64,000 nt of DNA, taken from NCBI RefSeq assembly GCF_900215625.1, contig NZ_OBEK01000001.1:930001-994000 (forward strand), in the 5' to 3' direction. The notes beneath the pieces were generated by a model. The model ran no database searches. It saw nothing but the letters and a program-made list of their open reading frames with translations, and had not been told where the DNA came from. Both the position numbers and the translations under genes were made by a program. Positions 46,487-57,517 of the stretch are shown here, piece by piece; within the stretch, counting starts at the first letter, position 1, and each line of letters opens with the position of its first letter. This stretch comes from Terribacillus aidingensis. Its GTDB lineage: Bacteria > Bacillota > Bacilli > Bacillales > Amphibacillaceae.

Positions 46487-46515
46487 TTGATTGTAAGAGG
46501 CCTTACTGTTATGAT
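46487..46515 (+). promoter_or_regulatory. cggR-gapA operon promoter
   Basis: TTGATT (46487-46492), 17-bp spacer, TATGAT (46510-46515), upstream of the CggR operator. Confidence 0.75.
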
Positions 46516-46548
46516 GAATTTGCAAGAGGAATTTTTTTTATAGCAAGT

Positions 46549-46583
46549 GGGACAATATATGGCATACCGGGACATTTTTGACC
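46549..46583 (+). promoter_or_regulatory. CggR operator
   Basis: The sequence reads GGGAC-N6-TGGC-N4-CGGGAC-N6-GACC, the arrangement of the B. subtilis CggR operator (CGGGAC-N6-TGTC-N4-CGGGAC-N6-TGTC) with changes in the TGTC half-sites. It lies downstream of the promoter, as in B. subtilis, so CggR would act as a roadblock. Confidence 0.8.
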
Positions 46584-46612
46584 CATTTAACTTTTGGTAA
46601 AAGGGGTATGTT

Positions 46613-47635
46613 ATGCGATCGATAATTGATCTACAAAAAAAGCTTTTCCCAGATGTTCTGACGATTATGCAGCGAAGATACGCTATCCTGCAGTTTGTCA
46701 AAACAATGGGACCGCTGGGACGTCGTACACTTGCTGAAAACATGAATCTTGCAGAACGGGTAGTAAGAGGTGAAATAGAGTTCTTACAAAGCCAAGGATT
46801 GATTTTCACTACCACAAAAGGAGTGCAGATTACCGAGGAAGGACTTGACGTTCACGAGCAATTGAAAGCTTTTATGCTCGAAGCCTCTGAAATAAGTGTT
46901 TTGGAACAGCGTGTCCGGGAAACACTAGGAATAGATAATTGTATAGTTGTCCCCGGTAATAGTGATACCCAGGATTGGGTAAAACAAGAGATGGGAAAAC
47001 GCTGTGCGCAGCTTCTGGAAAAGATGCTGCATCCGAATTGTACGGTTGCAGTAACAGGAGGCACAACGATGGCAGCACTGGCAGCGGCCATGCCGCCTAT
47101 TCATACAGCGGAGAATGTGATGTTCGTACCTGCACGCGGAGGTATTGGCGAGCAGGTGGAAAACGAAGCGAACACGATTTGTGCTGCAATGGCGAAACGT
47201 GCTAAAAGTCAGTACCGTCTGCTGTATGTTCCTGATCCAATCGGGGAAGAATCTTATCAGACAATTATCGAGGAACCTTCCGTTAAGGAAGTCCTGTCCA
47301 TCATCAACCGTTCAGACATAGTCATTCACGGTATCGGTGACGCCATGACGATGGCGAAACGGAGACGAACGCCTGAGCCGCTTGTTGAGCAATTTAAGAG
47401 CGGTGTCGCAGTGAGTGAGGCATTTGGTTATTACTTTGATGCTGAGGGGAATGTTGTTCATCGTGTACGCACGGTTGGATTGCAGCTGGAGGATTTAGAT
47501 AAAGCAGAAAGTGTAATAGCTATTGCAGGCGGTGCCTCGAAAGCTCGTGCAATTGCTTCCTATTTCAAACTAGGACGAAATAACATTCTAGTAACGGATG
47601 AGGCGGCAGCGAACCAGTTAATAAAGGGAGAATAA
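46613..47635 (+). CDS. cggR: Central glycolytic genes regulator CggR
   Basis: A 340-residue SorC/DeoR-type repressor. The N-terminal helix-turn-helix is LGRRTLAENMNLAERVVRGE, and the C-terminal sugar-phosphate-binding domain contains VAVTGGTTMAALAAAMP and PARGGIGEQVE. In B. subtilis it represses gapA-pgk-tpiA-pgm-eno and is released by fructose-1,6-bisphosphate. AAAAGGGG precedes ATG 46613. It is the first gene of the operon it controls. Confidence 0.95.
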   Translation: MRSIIDLQKKLFPDVLTIMQRRYAILQFVKTMGPLGRRTLAENMNLAERVVRGEIEFLQSQGLIFTTTKGVQITEEGLDVHEQLKAFMLEASEISVLEQRVRETLGIDNCIVVPGNSDTQDWVKQEMGKRCAQLLEKMLHPNCTVAVTGGTTMAALAAAMPPIHTAENVMFVPARGGIGEQVENEANTICAAMAKRAKSQYRLLYVPDPIGEESYQTIIEEPSVKEVLSIINRSDIVIHGIGDAMTMAKRRRTPEPLVEQFKSGVAVSEAFGYYFDAEGNVVHRVRTVGLQLEDLDKAESVIAIAGGASKARAIASYFKLGRNNILVTDEAAANQLIKGE

Positions 47636-47670
47636 CCCTTTAATTTAGGTATAACAAGGAGGAAATTTTC

Positions 47671-48678
47671 ATGACAGTAAAAATTGGTATTAACGGTTTT
47701 GGACGTATCGGACGTAACGTATTCCGTCAATCACTAGCGAACGACGAAGCAGAGGTAGTTGCAATCAACGACCTTACAGATGCGAATATGCTTGCCCATT
47801 TGTTAAAGTATGATTCTGTACACGGTATCCTTGATGCAGAAGTATCTGTTAACGGCTCTAACTTAGTTGTTAACGGCAAAGAGATCAAAGTTCTTTCTGA
47901 GCGCGATCCTGCTAACCTTGGCTGGGGAGATCTTGGTGTAGAAGTAGTAGTAGAATCTACTGGTATTTTCACAAATGGTGTAGATGCGAAGAAACACGTT
48001 GAAGCAGGAGCGAAAAAAGTTATCATCTCTGCACCAGCTAAAGGTGAAGACCTTACTGTCGTAATGGGTGTTAACGAAGACAGCTACGATCCAGCTGAAC
48101 ACACAGTACTTTCTAACGCTTCTTGTACAACTAACTGCTTGGCGCCGGTTGCAAAAGTACTTCATGATGCATTCGGACTTAAACGCGGTCTTGTTACAAC
48201 AGTTCACGCGTTCACAAACGATCAGCAAATTCTTGACTTGCCGCACAAAGACTACCGTCGTGCGCGTGCAGCAGCAGAAAACATCATTCCGACAACTACA
48301 GGTGCTGCAAAAGCAGTTTCTCTAGTATTGCCTGAACTTAAAGGTAAATTGAATGGTATGGCAATGCGTGTACCAGTTAAAGATGCTTCTCTTATCGATT
48401 TGGTTGCTGAATTCGACCAAAACGTAACTGCAGAACAAGTAAATGCTGCACTTAAAGAAGCTGCGGAAGGCGAACTTAGCCACGTACTTGGCTACTCTGA
48501 AGAGCCGCTTGTATCTTCCGACTACATCGGAAACAGAAACTCTTCTACAGTAGACGCACTTTCTACAATGGTATTAGAAGACAACATGGTGAAAGTTGTA
48601 TCTTGGTACGATAACGAAATGGGTTACTCCACTCGTTGTGTAGACTTGGCTGTATTCTTGAAAAGCAAAGGCATCTAA
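47671..48678 (+). CDS. gapA: Glyceraldehyde-3-phosphate dehydrogenase GapA (glycolytic, NAD)
   Basis: A 335-residue GAPDH. The NAD fold is INGFGRIGRN, and the active-site Cys152 is in SNASCTTNCLAP. Asp in VVAINDLTD supports NAD rather than NADP use. It sits directly behind cggR with AAGGAGG before ATG 47671. The body is intact and strongly biased to common codons, as in highly expressed genes. A stable hairpin follows at 48691. Confidence 0.97.
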   Translation: MTVKIGINGFGRIGRNVFRQSLANDEAEVVAINDLTDANMLAHLLKYDSVHGILDAEVSVNGSNLVVNGKEIKVLSERDPANLGWGDLGVEVVVESTGIFTNGVDAKKHVEAGAKKVIISAPAKGEDLTVVMGVNEDSYDPAEHTVLSNASCTTNCLAPVAKVLHDAFGLKRGLVTTVHAFTNDQQILDLPHKDYRRARAAAENIIPTTTGAAKAVSLVLPELKGKLNGMAMRVPVKDASLIDLVAEFDQNVTAEQVNAALKEAAEGELSHVLGYSEEPLVSSDYIGNRNSSTVDALSTMVLEDNMVKVVSWYDNEMGYSTRCVDLAVFLKSKGI

Positions 48679-48690
48679 TTAAGGAATGGT

Positions 48691-48724
48691 AAAAGGGAGG
48701 GAGGCGCACCTCCCTCCCTTTTGG
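48691..48724 (+). terminator. Hairpin/partial terminator after gapA
   Basis: AAAAGGGAGGGAGG pairs perfectly with CCTCCCTCCCTTTT around a four-base loop. The U tract is only the stem end, so read-through to pgk or mRNA stabilisation is possible. Confidence 0.75.
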
Positions 48725-48753
48725 CCTATGCCTGTTCTTTTGTGTTTTTTTCA

Positions 48754-48851
48754 AATGAGAGGCTGAAGGAAACCGTTTAGAAACGGAAGGATAAGGGAGA
48801 GGCCGTAAAGGAGTGTTAGCCTTGACGGGCGATTGCTTATCTGCAATTTCC
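48754..48851 (+). repeat. Tandem structured repeat, unit A (gapA-pgk spacer)
   Basis: A unit of about 98 nt with a near-copy 110 bp downstream. It forms CCGTTT/AAACGG (48773-48786) and GATAAG/CTTATC (48790-48841) stems, closed by AAAT/ATTT. Conserved single-stranded-looking segments are CGTAAAGG and GTTAGCCTTGA. It does not code and is not a family I recognise. A regulatory RNA is likely. Confidence 0.6.
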
Positions 48852-48863
48852 GGAGCTAGACCT

Positions 48864-48961
48864 AATGAAAGGCAGAAGAAACCATTTGAAAAATGGAGAT
48901 AAGGAAGAGGTCGTAAAGGGTTGTGTTAGCCTTGAGGGGCAATTGCTTATTATATCATTTC
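48864..48961 (+). repeat. Tandem structured repeat, unit B (gapA-pgk spacer)
   Basis: The second unit. The hairpin is CCATTT/AAATGG where unit A has CCGTTT/AAACGG, a compensatory change. The ATAAG/CTTAT stem and the CGTAAAGG and GTTAGCCTTGA blocks are kept. The closing stem is AATGA/TCATT. It lies about 110 bp upstream of the pgk start. Confidence 0.6.
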
Positions 48962-49074
48962 TGGTTTCTGAATCATGCTGATCATTAGTATGCCAATGCA
49001 AGGAACAAGCCTGCCAATGGGGAATACATACAAAGAACAGATACATAGGTACTAGTTATTCGAGGAGGCGTAGT

Positions 49075-50256
49075 ATGAACAAGAAATCTATCCGCGATAT
49101 CGACGTAGCCGGCAAAAGGGTTTTCTGCCGCGTGGATTTCAATGTACCAATGGAAAATGGCGCAGTAACTGATGATACACGGATTAAGGCTGCCCTTCCG
49201 ACAATTAAGCATCTTGTCGAAAAAGGTGCGAAAGTAATTCTTGCCAGCCACCTTGGCCGTCCGAAAGGCGAAGCGAAGGATGAATTGCGTCTGGATCCAG
49301 TAGCACAGCGTCTTAGCGACCTTCTAGACAAAGAAGTTAGCAAAACAGACCACGTGCATGGCAAAGAAGTAGAGGAAGCAATTGCTGATTTAGCTGATGG
49401 GGAAGTTCTTCTTATTGAAAACGTCCGCTTTGAGCCTGGCGAAGAGAAGAATGACCCAGAACTTGCTAAAGCATTTGCATCCATGGCGGATGTATATGTG
49501 AATGACGCATTCGGTGCTGCACACCGTGCCCATGCATCTACTGAAGGCGTAGCAAAGCATTTGCCAGCTGTAGCAGGTTTACTGCTTGAGCGTGAGCTGG
49601 AGGTTCTTGGTAAGTCACTATCTGATCCGGAACGTCCGTTCACAGCTATTATTGGCGGAGCGAAAGTAAAAGATAAGATTGGTGTCATCGACAACTTGCT
49701 TGATAAAGTTGATAACTTAATTATCGGCGGCGGTCTTGCTTATACATTCGTAAAAGCGCAAGGCTATGAAATTGGCAAATCCTTGTTAGAAGAAGATAAA
49801 ATTGACTTGGCAAAGGAATTCATGCAAAAGGCGAAAGATAAAGGTGTCAACATGGTGATGCCTGTGGATGTCATTGTAGCAGATGATTTTTCCGAAGATG
49901 CCAATAAAAAAGAAGTAGCGATTGATGCGATCCCAGCTGACTGGGAAGCACTTGATATTGGACCAAAAACAAGGGGAAAATATCAGCAAATCGTGAAAGA
50001 ATCTAAATTGATTATCTGGAACGGACCTATGGGTGTGTTTGAATTGAACGCATTTGCTGGCGGTACAAAAGCAGTCGGTGAAGCATTAGCCGAAGGGGAA
50101 GGCTTCTCCATCATTGGCGGCGGTGACTCCGCAGCAGCAGTAGAGAAGTTCGGTCTTGCTGACAAGATGGATCATATTTCAACTGGCGGCGGTGCCAGCC
50201 TGGAGTTCATGGAAGGTAAAGAACTCCCAGGTGTAGCTGCATTAAACGACAAATAA
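49075..50256 (+). CDS. pgk: Phosphoglycerate kinase
   Basis: A 393-residue PGK that makes ATP and 3-phosphoglycerate from 1,3-bisphosphoglycerate. The substrate-binding N-terminal motif [11 protein letters not shown] and the nucleotide-binding [10 protein letters not shown] and [13 protein letters not shown] are present. GAGGAGG precedes ATG 49075. The 400-bp spacer from gapA, with a hairpin and the tandem repeat, suggests separate control of the pgk-eno part. Confidence 0.97.
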   Translation: MNKKSIRDIDVAGKRVFCRVDFNVPMENGAVTDDTRIKAALPTIKHLVEKGAKVILASHLGRPKGEAKDELRLDPVAQRLSDLLDKEVSKTDHVHGKEVEEAIADLADGEVLLIENVRFEPGEEKNDPELAKAFASMADVYVNDAFGAAHRAHASTEGVAKHLPAVAGLLLERELEVLGKSLSDPERPFTAIIGGAKVKDKIGVIDNLLDKVDNLIIGGGLAYTFVKAQGYEIGKSLLEEDKIDLAKEFMQKAKDKGVNMVMPVDVIVADDFSEDANKKEVAIDAIPADWEALDIGPKTRGKYQQIVKESKLIIWNGPMGVFELNAFAGGTKAVGEALAEGEGFSIIGGGDSAAAVEKFGLADKMDHISTGGGASLEFMEGKELPGVAALNDK

Positions 50257-50280
50257 ATCAGACGAAGGGATGGGAAACAA

Positions 50281-51039
50281 ATGCGTAAAAACGTAATCGC
50301 AGGAAACTGGAAAATGAATAAAACACTTTCTGAAGCAGAGGATTTCATCGAAGCAACGAAAACGAAAATTCCATCCAGTGACAAAGCGGAAGCAATTGTT
50401 TGTGCACCAGCTTTGTACTTGACTGAGCTAGTGAAACGTACGGAAGGAACAGATTTAAAAATCGCAGCTCAAACAATGCATTATGAAGAAAACGGCGCTT
50501 TTACAGGTGAAATCAGCCCCGCTGCACTAAAAAGCGTTGGCGTTGAATATGCTGTAATCGGTCACTCTGAGCGTCGTGAATACTACAATGAGACAGATGA
50601 AACTGTAAACAAAAAAACGCACGCTGCTTTCAAGTATGGTATTACACCAATCGTCTGCATCGGTGAAACGCTTGAAGAGCGTGAAGCTGATAAAACAAAT
50701 GAAGTTGTTGGCGGTCAAGTAGAGAAAGCTTTGGAAGGTCTTTCTGCTGATCAAGTAAGCAATCTTATTCTCGCTTATGAGCCAGTATGGGCAATTGGTA
50801 CAGGCAAAACAGCAACAGCACAGCAAGCAAATGAAGTTTGTGCGTTTATCCGCAATGTAGTAAAAGAGAAAGTATCTGCAGAAGCAGCTGAAGGTGTACG
50901 CATCCAATACGGGGGAAGCGTGAAGCCAGCAAATGTGGATGAATTACTTTCTGAATCTGATATCGACGGTGCTCTAGTCGGCGGTGCAAGCCTGGAAGCA
51001 GATTCCTTCCTAGCGCTTGTGGAGGCTGGTTCAAAATGA
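50281..51039 (+). CDS. tpiA: Triosephosphate isomerase
   Basis: A 252-residue TIM-barrel enzyme that interconverts dihydroxyacetone phosphate and glyceraldehyde-3-phosphate. The active-site residues are in NWKMNKT (Lys), IGHSERR (His) and [14 protein letters not shown] (Glu), with the phosphate-binding YGGSVKPAN. It is 24 bp after pgk and overlaps gpmI by four bases (ATGA). Confidence 0.97.
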   Translation: MRKNVIAGNWKMNKTLSEAEDFIEATKTKIPSSDKAEAIVCAPALYLTELVKRTEGTDLKIAAQTMHYEENGAFTGEISPAALKSVGVEYAVIGHSERREYYNETDETVNKKTHAAFKYGITPIVCIGETLEEREADKTNEVVGGQVEKALEGLSADQVSNLILAYEPVWAIGTGKTATAQQANEVCAFIRNVVKEKVSAEAAEGVRIQYGGSVKPANVDELLSESDIDGALVGGASLEADSFLALVEAGSK

Positions 51040-52574
51040 GTCAGGACAAACTAGCAGCCCTTATTATACTTGACGGATTTGGTATCCGTGATGAAGAAAA
51101 GGGAAATGCAGTGAAGCATGCCAAGAAGCCTAACTTTGACCGTTACTGGAACAAGTACCCGCATAACCAATTGGAAGCTTGCGGAGAGGCTGTAGGCTTG
51201 CCTGAAGGACAAATGGGAAACTCCGAGGTAGGGCATTTGAACATTGGTGCTGGCCGCATCGTGTATCAAAGTCTGACTCGCGTGAACAAATCCATTAAAG
51301 AAGGCGACTTCTATGATAACGATGTGCTTGTGAATGCTGTCCGTCATGCGAAAAAGAATGACAAGAGTCTGCACCTCTTCGGTCTTTTATCCAATGGGGG
51401 CGTACACAGTCATATCGAGCATTTGTTTGCACTATTAGAACTTGCGAAAAAGCATGACTTGGAGAAAGTTTATATTCATGGTTTCCTTGATGGCCGTGAC
51501 GTTGGTCAGCGCAGCGCAAAAGAATTTATTGATCAAACAGACGAGAAGATGAAAGAACTGGGCGTTGGTAAGATTGCGACACTTACAGGCCGCTATTATT
51601 CTATGGACCGTGACAAACGCTGGGATCGTGTGAAAAAAGCATACGATGCAATGGTTTATGGAGAAGGACCTGCTTACAGCAATCCTTATGATGTTATTGA
51701 AGATTCTTATAAAAATGAAATCTACGATGAATTCGTGCTGCCATCTGTCATTACAGAGGAGAACGGGGAGCCGGTAGCGAAAATAGAAGATGATGACGCG
51801 ATCATCTTTTACAACTTCCGTCCGGATCGCGCTATCCAGATTTCACGGACATTCGCAAATAAAGATTTCCGTGACTTTGACCGCGGCGAACATCCGCCGA
51901 CAATCAATCAGTTTGTCTGCATGACGAACTTCAGTGAAACAGTAGACGGCGATGTAGCTTACAAACCGGTCAACCTAGACAACACGGTTGGGGAAGTGCT
52001 TTCCCAAAACAACATCAAACAGCTGCGAATTGCAGAAACAGAAAAGTTTCCGCATGTCACGTTCTTTATGAGCGGCGGCCGCGAAGAAGAGTTCCCTGGT
52101 GAGGATCGCATCTTAATTGACAGCCCGAAAGTGGCGACATACGATTTACAGCCTGAAATGAGTGCTTATGAAGTGACGGACGCGTTGCTTGATGACTTGG
52201 ATCAGGACAAACACCAGGCCATTATTTTGAACTTCGCTAATCCGGATATGGTTGGACATTCCGGTATGCTGGAGCCGACTGTGAAAGCAATTGAAGCAGT
52301 AGACGAGTGCCTCGGCAAGATTGTTGACAAAATTATTGAAAAAGGCGGTCACGCCATCATCACAGCAGACCACGGTAACTCTGATGAAGTGGTGACGATG
52401 GATGATAAAGCAATGACAGCCCACACAACGAACCCTGTACCAGTTATTGTGACAAAAGAAGGCGCAGAACTCCGCAGCGGCGGTATTCTAGCTGATTTGT
52501 CTCCAACATTGCTTGATCTTCTAGATGTAAAGAAACCAGAAGAAATGACTGGAAGCAGCTTAATTAAAAAATAA
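51036..52574 (+). CDS. gpmI: 2,3-bisphosphoglycerate-independent phosphoglycerate mutase
   Basis: A 512-residue Mn2+-dependent mutase of the alkaline phosphatase superfamily, interconverting 3- and 2-phosphoglycerate. The phosphoserine position is Ser63 in [12 protein letters not shown]. Metal ligands are seen in [19 protein letters not shown] and [11 protein letters not shown]. It is coupled to tpiA by an ATGA overlap. The enzyme of this type is pH-sensitive and important in sporulation of Bacillus (family knowledge). Confidence 0.97.
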   Translation: MSQDKLAALIILDGFGIRDEEKGNAVKHAKKPNFDRYWNKYPHNQLEACGEAVGLPEGQMGNSEVGHLNIGAGRIVYQSLTRVNKSIKEGDFYDNDVLVNAVRHAKKNDKSLHLFGLLSNGGVHSHIEHLFALLELAKKHDLEKVYIHGFLDGRDVGQRSAKEFIDQTDEKMKELGVGKIATLTGRYYSMDRDKRWDRVKKAYDAMVYGEGPAYSNPYDVIEDSYKNEIYDEFVLPSVITEENGEPVAKIEDDDAIIFYNFRPDRAIQISRTFANKDFRDFDRGEHPPTINQFVCMTNFSETVDGDVAYKPVNLDNTVGEVLSQNNIKQLRIAETEKFPHVTFFMSGGREEEFPGEDRILIDSPKVATYDLQPEMSAYEVTDALLDDLDQDKHQAIILNFANPDMVGHSGMLEPTVKAIEAVDECLGKIVDKIIEKGGHAIITADHGNSDEVVTMDDKAMTAHTTNPVPVIVTKEGAELRSGGILADLSPTLLDLLDVKKPEEMTGSSLIKK

Positions 52575-53879
<1,305 letters not shown>

Positions 53880-53884
53880 TTGGC

Positions 53885-53917
53885 AAAAAAGGATGAGCAT
53901 TTGGCTCATCCTTTTTT
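53885..53917. terminator. Terminator after eno, also usable by the convergent gene
   Basis: AAAAAAGGATGAGC pairs perfectly with GCTCATCCTTTTTT around a five-base loop. Confidence 0.93.
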
Positions 53918-53950
53918 ATTTGTATGGTTGGCTAGAAAGCCAGTAAAGAG

Positions 53951-55123
53951 TTATTGTTTTTGTATAGGAAGCGAATAGGCGGTCTTGTATATTTCAAGAA
54001 TTAACTCTTTTGTGCATGGACGCGGATTGCCTCCTGTACATACATCAGCCATAGCAGCATCTGCTAAAGCATCGAGATCCTCTTCTTTTACACCGATTTC
54101 GTCCAATGTTTGAGGAATGTTAAGGTCAATAGACAGTTTGCGTACAGCATCAATAGCTGCCGTACGGTATTCGTCTTGCGTCATATCATCAACACCTTCA
54201 ATTCCCATTGCACGCGCAATTTCTTTAAACTTTTCACCAGTATAATCTTTGTTGAATTCCATGACGTATGGAAGCAGCACAGCATTGGCAATACCATGTG
54301 GTGTATTATAGAATGCACCTAATGGGTGAGCCATACCGTGCACAACACCAAGTCCTACGTTGGAAAAGGCCATTCCTGTTACATATTGACCAAGTGCCAT
54401 ATCTTCACGTCCCTTGGGATCGTTGTTCACCGCATCTCGAAGGGAACGAGAAACTAATTCAATCGCTTTTAGATTCAGCGTATCCGCAAGCTCCCACGCT
54501 GCAAGTGTTGTGTATCCCTCGATTGCGTGCGTTAGTGCATCCATACCAGTAGCTGCAGACAAGCCATGGGGCATCGAGGACATCATATTAGGATCAACAA
54601 CAGCAACGATTGGTATATCATGTGGATCCACGCAAACAAATTTACGACGTTTCTCTTCATCTGTAATCACATAGTTAATAGTAGTTTCAGCTGCTGTACC
54701 TGCAGTTGTGGCTACAGCAATCATAGGAACTGCTTTGTTCTTAGTAGGAGCTGTCCCTTCCAAAGAAACCACATCTGCAAACTCCGGGTTATTAATAATA
54801 ATACCAATACCTTTACCGGTATCTTGAGGTGAACCTCCGCCAATAGCGATAATATAATCAGCAGCGGCATTATTGAAGGCTTCCACGCCAGCTTTTACGA
54901 TAGCAACACTTGGATTCGCTTTCACTTGGTCAAAGATCTCATATGAGAGATTAGCGTTATCTAGTAGATCCGTTACCTTTTTTACAACACCAAACTTTAC
55001 CAGATCAGCGTCAGTCACAATTAAAGCCTTTTGAAATCTGCGATTATTTACTTCATTGACGATTTCATTAATAGCTCCAGCACCATGGTAACTAGTTTCA
55101 TTCAAGATAAAACGATAAGCCAT
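53951..55123 (-). CDS. Iron-containing alcohol dehydrogenase (FucO-like lactaldehyde/1,2-propanediol type)
   Basis: A 390-residue group III metal-dependent alcohol dehydrogenase. The NAD-binding segment is IAIGGGSPQDTGKGIG. Metal ligands are Asp/His in GMDALTHAIEGY and the two His in VVHGMAHPLGAFYNTPHG. The overall pattern is that of FucO/lactaldehyde reductase, but 1,3-propanediol or ethanol activity cannot be excluded. TGGAGG precedes ATG 55123. It is convergent with eno and stands alone. Confidence 0.88.
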   Translation of the reverse strand: MAYRFILNETSYHGAGAINEIVNEVNNRRFQKALIVTDADLVKFGVVKKVTDLLDNANLSYEIFDQVKANPSVAIVKAGVEAFNNAAADYIIAIGGGSPQDTGKGIGIIINNPEFADVVSLEGTAPTKNKAVPMIAVATTAGTAAETTINYVITDEEKRRKFVCVDPHDIPIVAVVDPNMMSSMPHGLSAATGMDALTHAIEGYTTLAAWELADTLNLKAIELVSRSLRDAVNNDPKGREDMALGQYVTGMAFSNVGLGVVHGMAHPLGAFYNTPHGIANAVLLPYVMEFNKDYTGEKFKEIARAMGIEGVDDMTQDEYRTAAIDAVRKLSIDLNIPQTLDEIGVKEEDLDALADAAMADVCTGGNPRPCTKELILEIYKTAYSLPIQKQ

Positions 55124-55835
55124 TCTATGACCTCCATTAAATTTTTATTAAATGGTTACTGCCGCTCCATTGCTTTGTATAGCTGTGTGTATTAGCCTCT
55201 CGAATTTCCTTTTCTAAAGAAGTTTCAATAGCTTTACATGTTAAGTGGGGAATAATTTGCGGGAGACCGTTATTCTTGCTGAAGGTGTCGAGGAACAATT
55301 TGAAACCGCTATCATTTTAAGGATGCGTTTGTTTTATTACCTGCTTCTTCACTTAGATACTTACATTAGGTCTCAGGTAACTCTAAAGGACTTGCATACC
55401 TATCAATCTCAATTATTCAATTGCTAAAGTGAGATTCACCACCTTTGCTCTTATTGCTAAACATCATGTCATCAGATGACTTGTGTTCACCATAATGTCA
55501 TTTAAGCACCTATTCCATATATTTGTCAATTTAATTAATCGTTTTTTGTAAAAATAAAACATTTGAATTATATGCACTAGGGGGAGATAATTTTATAGTA
55601 CAATTTATTTGGTAGAATAATTGGGGAAGGAACATCCTATAGGGACACCGTAGTGAAGATGACAGGCATACCTTTGGTGCTTTAACTAAAAAAATAAATG
55701 TGGAAGAGAACCCGCAATTCTGGTAACACTAGTAACAAGATCTAAACAATAGTAATTAATAGTGAGCAAATAGCTTGTTGAATTAGGAAGACCTTGTTAC
55801 TATAAATCAGATTCATTAAGGGAGGAATACATAAT
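55124..55835. other. Intergenic stretch without a supported gene
   Basis: About 700 bp between the divergent alcohol dehydrogenase and SDR genes. A 60-codon open frame at 55245-55427 has no recognisable product. GACATTATGGTGAA (minus strand, near 55490) and the imperfect pair CACC/GGTG at 55647/55675 are minor structures only. I see no clear promoter, RNA family or mobile element. Confidence 0.4.
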
Positions 55836-56549
55836 ATGGCACAATCATTACAAGGTAAAAAAGTAATCATCACAGGCGGAGGCCGCGGTATTGGACGCGC
55901 GGTTGCAACGGCTTTAGCTGCTGAAGGTGTCCATGTAGGCTTGATCGGACGCACAGAAGAAAACGTGAAAACAGTAGCAGATTCTCTCCAAGAGGTGAAG
56001 ACTGCATATGCTGCGGCAGATGTTTCTAGTCTGGAAGATGTAACAGCAGCAATCACGAAGGTGAAAGAAGAGCTGGGCGGTGTTGATATCTTAATCAACA
56101 ATGCCGGTATTGCAAAATTCGGCGGCTTTATGGATCTCGACCCTGCTGAGTGGAAACAAATGATTGATGTTAACTTGATGGGAGTTTACAACGCTACACG
56201 CGCTGTGCTGCCAGACTTGATTGAGCAAAAATCAGGCGACATCATTAACATCTCTTCTACAGCAGGACAAAAAGGAGCGCCGGCTACAAGTGCTTATAGC
56301 GCATCTAAATTCGGCGTACTAGGATTGACAGAATCATTAGCAATGGAAGTTCGTAAGCATAACATCCGTGTTACTGCGCTGACTCCAAGTACGGTAGCAA
56401 CCGATATGGCAGTCGAAAACAAGCTGACTGACGGCAACCCGGAAAAAGTCATGCAGCCAGAAGATATCGCAGAATTTATCGTAGCACAGCTGAAATTAAA
56501 CAGCCGTACATTCATTAAATCTGCAGGTCTTTGGTCTACGAATCCGTAA
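55836..56549 (+). CDS. Short-chain dehydrogenase/reductase (FabG-like)
   Basis: A 237-residue SDR. The cofactor motif GGGRGIGRA (about residues 14-22), NNAG, the catalytic Ser in [10 protein letters not shown] and YxxxK in SAYSASKFG are all present. It resembles 3-oxoacyl-ACP reductase paralogues used as general ketone reductases. It is not next to fatty-acid genes, so the housekeeping FabG role is unlikely. GGGAGG precedes ATG 55836. It is a single gene with its own terminator. Confidence 0.85.
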   Translation: MAQSLQGKKVIITGGGRGIGRAVATALAAEGVHVGLIGRTEENVKTVADSLQEVKTAYAAADVSSLEDVTAAITKVKEELGGVDILINNAGIAKFGGFMDLDPAEWKQMIDVNLMGVYNATRAVLPDLIEQKSGDIINISSTAGQKGAPATSAYSASKFGVLGLTESLAMEVRKHNIRVTALTPSTVATDMAVENKLTDGNPEKVMQPEDIAEFIVAQLKLNSRTFIKSAGLWSTNP

Positions 56550-56573
56550 ACAAAATCGTATAATAAAAATGGT

Positions 56574-56621
56574 AAGGGTAATTCTCCTAAACGAATATAT
56601 GGAGAATTACCCTTTTTTTAC
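56574..56621. terminator. Terminator between the SDR gene and the YesK-like gene
   Basis: AAGGGTAATTCTCC (56574-56587) pairs with GGAGAATTACCCTT (56601-56614), followed by T residues. Confidence 0.88.
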
Positions 56622-56625
56622 ATCA

Positions 56626-56883
56626 TCATTTACTTCGTATGTAGCCGATAACCCCTAATACAATCAAAGAGATTGCAGAAGCGATAAAGACGGAAATACT
56701 TATAATACTTAAGCTCATACCTGTCCATCGACCGATGTTAAAGCTAACTATCAGAATAACAACGCCTATCAATAAAAAGATACATGGAACTAAAAACATG
56801 ATTGCAACCTTGCCTTTAAATAATAATGAAACGCCAATAATAATCAGTGTAAGGATGATGACCATAAGCCAAAATTGTACCAT
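56626..56883 (-). CDS. Small YesK-like membrane protein
   Basis: An 85-residue protein made of three hydrophobic helices (WLMVIILTLIIIGVSLLF, MFLVPCIFLLIGVVILIVSF and a last one near IYSV-type end SLIVLGVIGYI). It resembles YesK-family proteins of Bacillus, with unknown function. ATG 56883 with AAGGAG before it is chosen over an in-frame start at 56919. It is transcribed alone. Confidence 0.65.
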   Translation of the reverse strand: MVQFWLMVIILTLIIIGVSLLFKGKVAIMFLVPCIFLLIGVVILIVSFNIGRWTGMSLSIISISVFIASAISLIVLGVIGYIRSK

Positions 56884-56938
56884 TATCTTCTCCTTTTTGT
56901 TAGACCCATTCTTAATCAAATATGAAGCATGAAGCGGC

Positions 56939-57070
56939 TTAAAACATATTTAATGTCATTGCTAAGAGAGCTGATGATAGGGCCGCTATACTGCCTTGGG
57001 CAAGAAACAGCTTAAAAGATTGAGACAGAAATTTAGCTTCAGCTTTTTCGAAATCGTTGTGCAGGCGCTA
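56939..57070 (-). pseudogene. Remnant of a membrane-protein C-terminus
   Basis: Reading leftward, about 42 codons without a start encode HNDFEKAEAKFLSQSFKLFL followed by AQGSIAALSSALLAMTLNMF and a stop. It is bounded upstream by a TAG. It looks like the last cytoplasmic loop and membrane helix of an unidentified transporter. The rest of 57071-57400 holds nothing I can assign. Confidence 0.3.
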
Positions 57071-57401
57071 CCGAACCGAAAACGATTATAATTGCGGATA
57101 TGGTGCTCACTGTTCCACGACCTTTACTATATTAACTTAGATAAATAACTCTGCGGCAAAGTTGTTGTTTGCAACAGGTTAGCCGAAAGAAGAAGCGACT
57201 TTTAAAGTTAAGATTTCCAGCAATGGTTTTAGTATGCCATACTTTGACATATTGGTAAATGATGTATGAAATGAATGCTTCTACATGCAACATTTCACGA
57301 AGAATAAACAGTGATTTTTCGAGAGGTTTCCGTATACTTGTTGCTCTAGTTTAACTTTCCTACAACACAAATTTGCCGTGCTCTATAACTAAGTTTTGAT
57401 G

Positions 57402-57447
57402 TAAAAAATCCAAACGGTGCTGCTATATATGCAGTACTGTTTGGATC
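57402..57447 (-). terminator. Terminator after the beta-lactamase gene
   Basis: ATCCAAAC (57409-57416) pairs with GTTTGGAT (57439-57446), with an inner CTGC/GCAG pair. On the minus strand it is followed by TTTTTTAC. Confidence 0.8.
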
Positions 57448-57517
57448 TTTTAATATAGCTCAACAGAAATCTTCGGGCATATCAAGAAGTAAACTTGAAG
57501 AACAAAACGAAGATATT

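Noticed and set aside
55245-55427. 60-codon open frame between the alcohol dehydrogenase and SDR genes
   Set aside because: Only a short stretch (ILAEGVEEQFETA) looks protein-like. No family, start site or conserved context.
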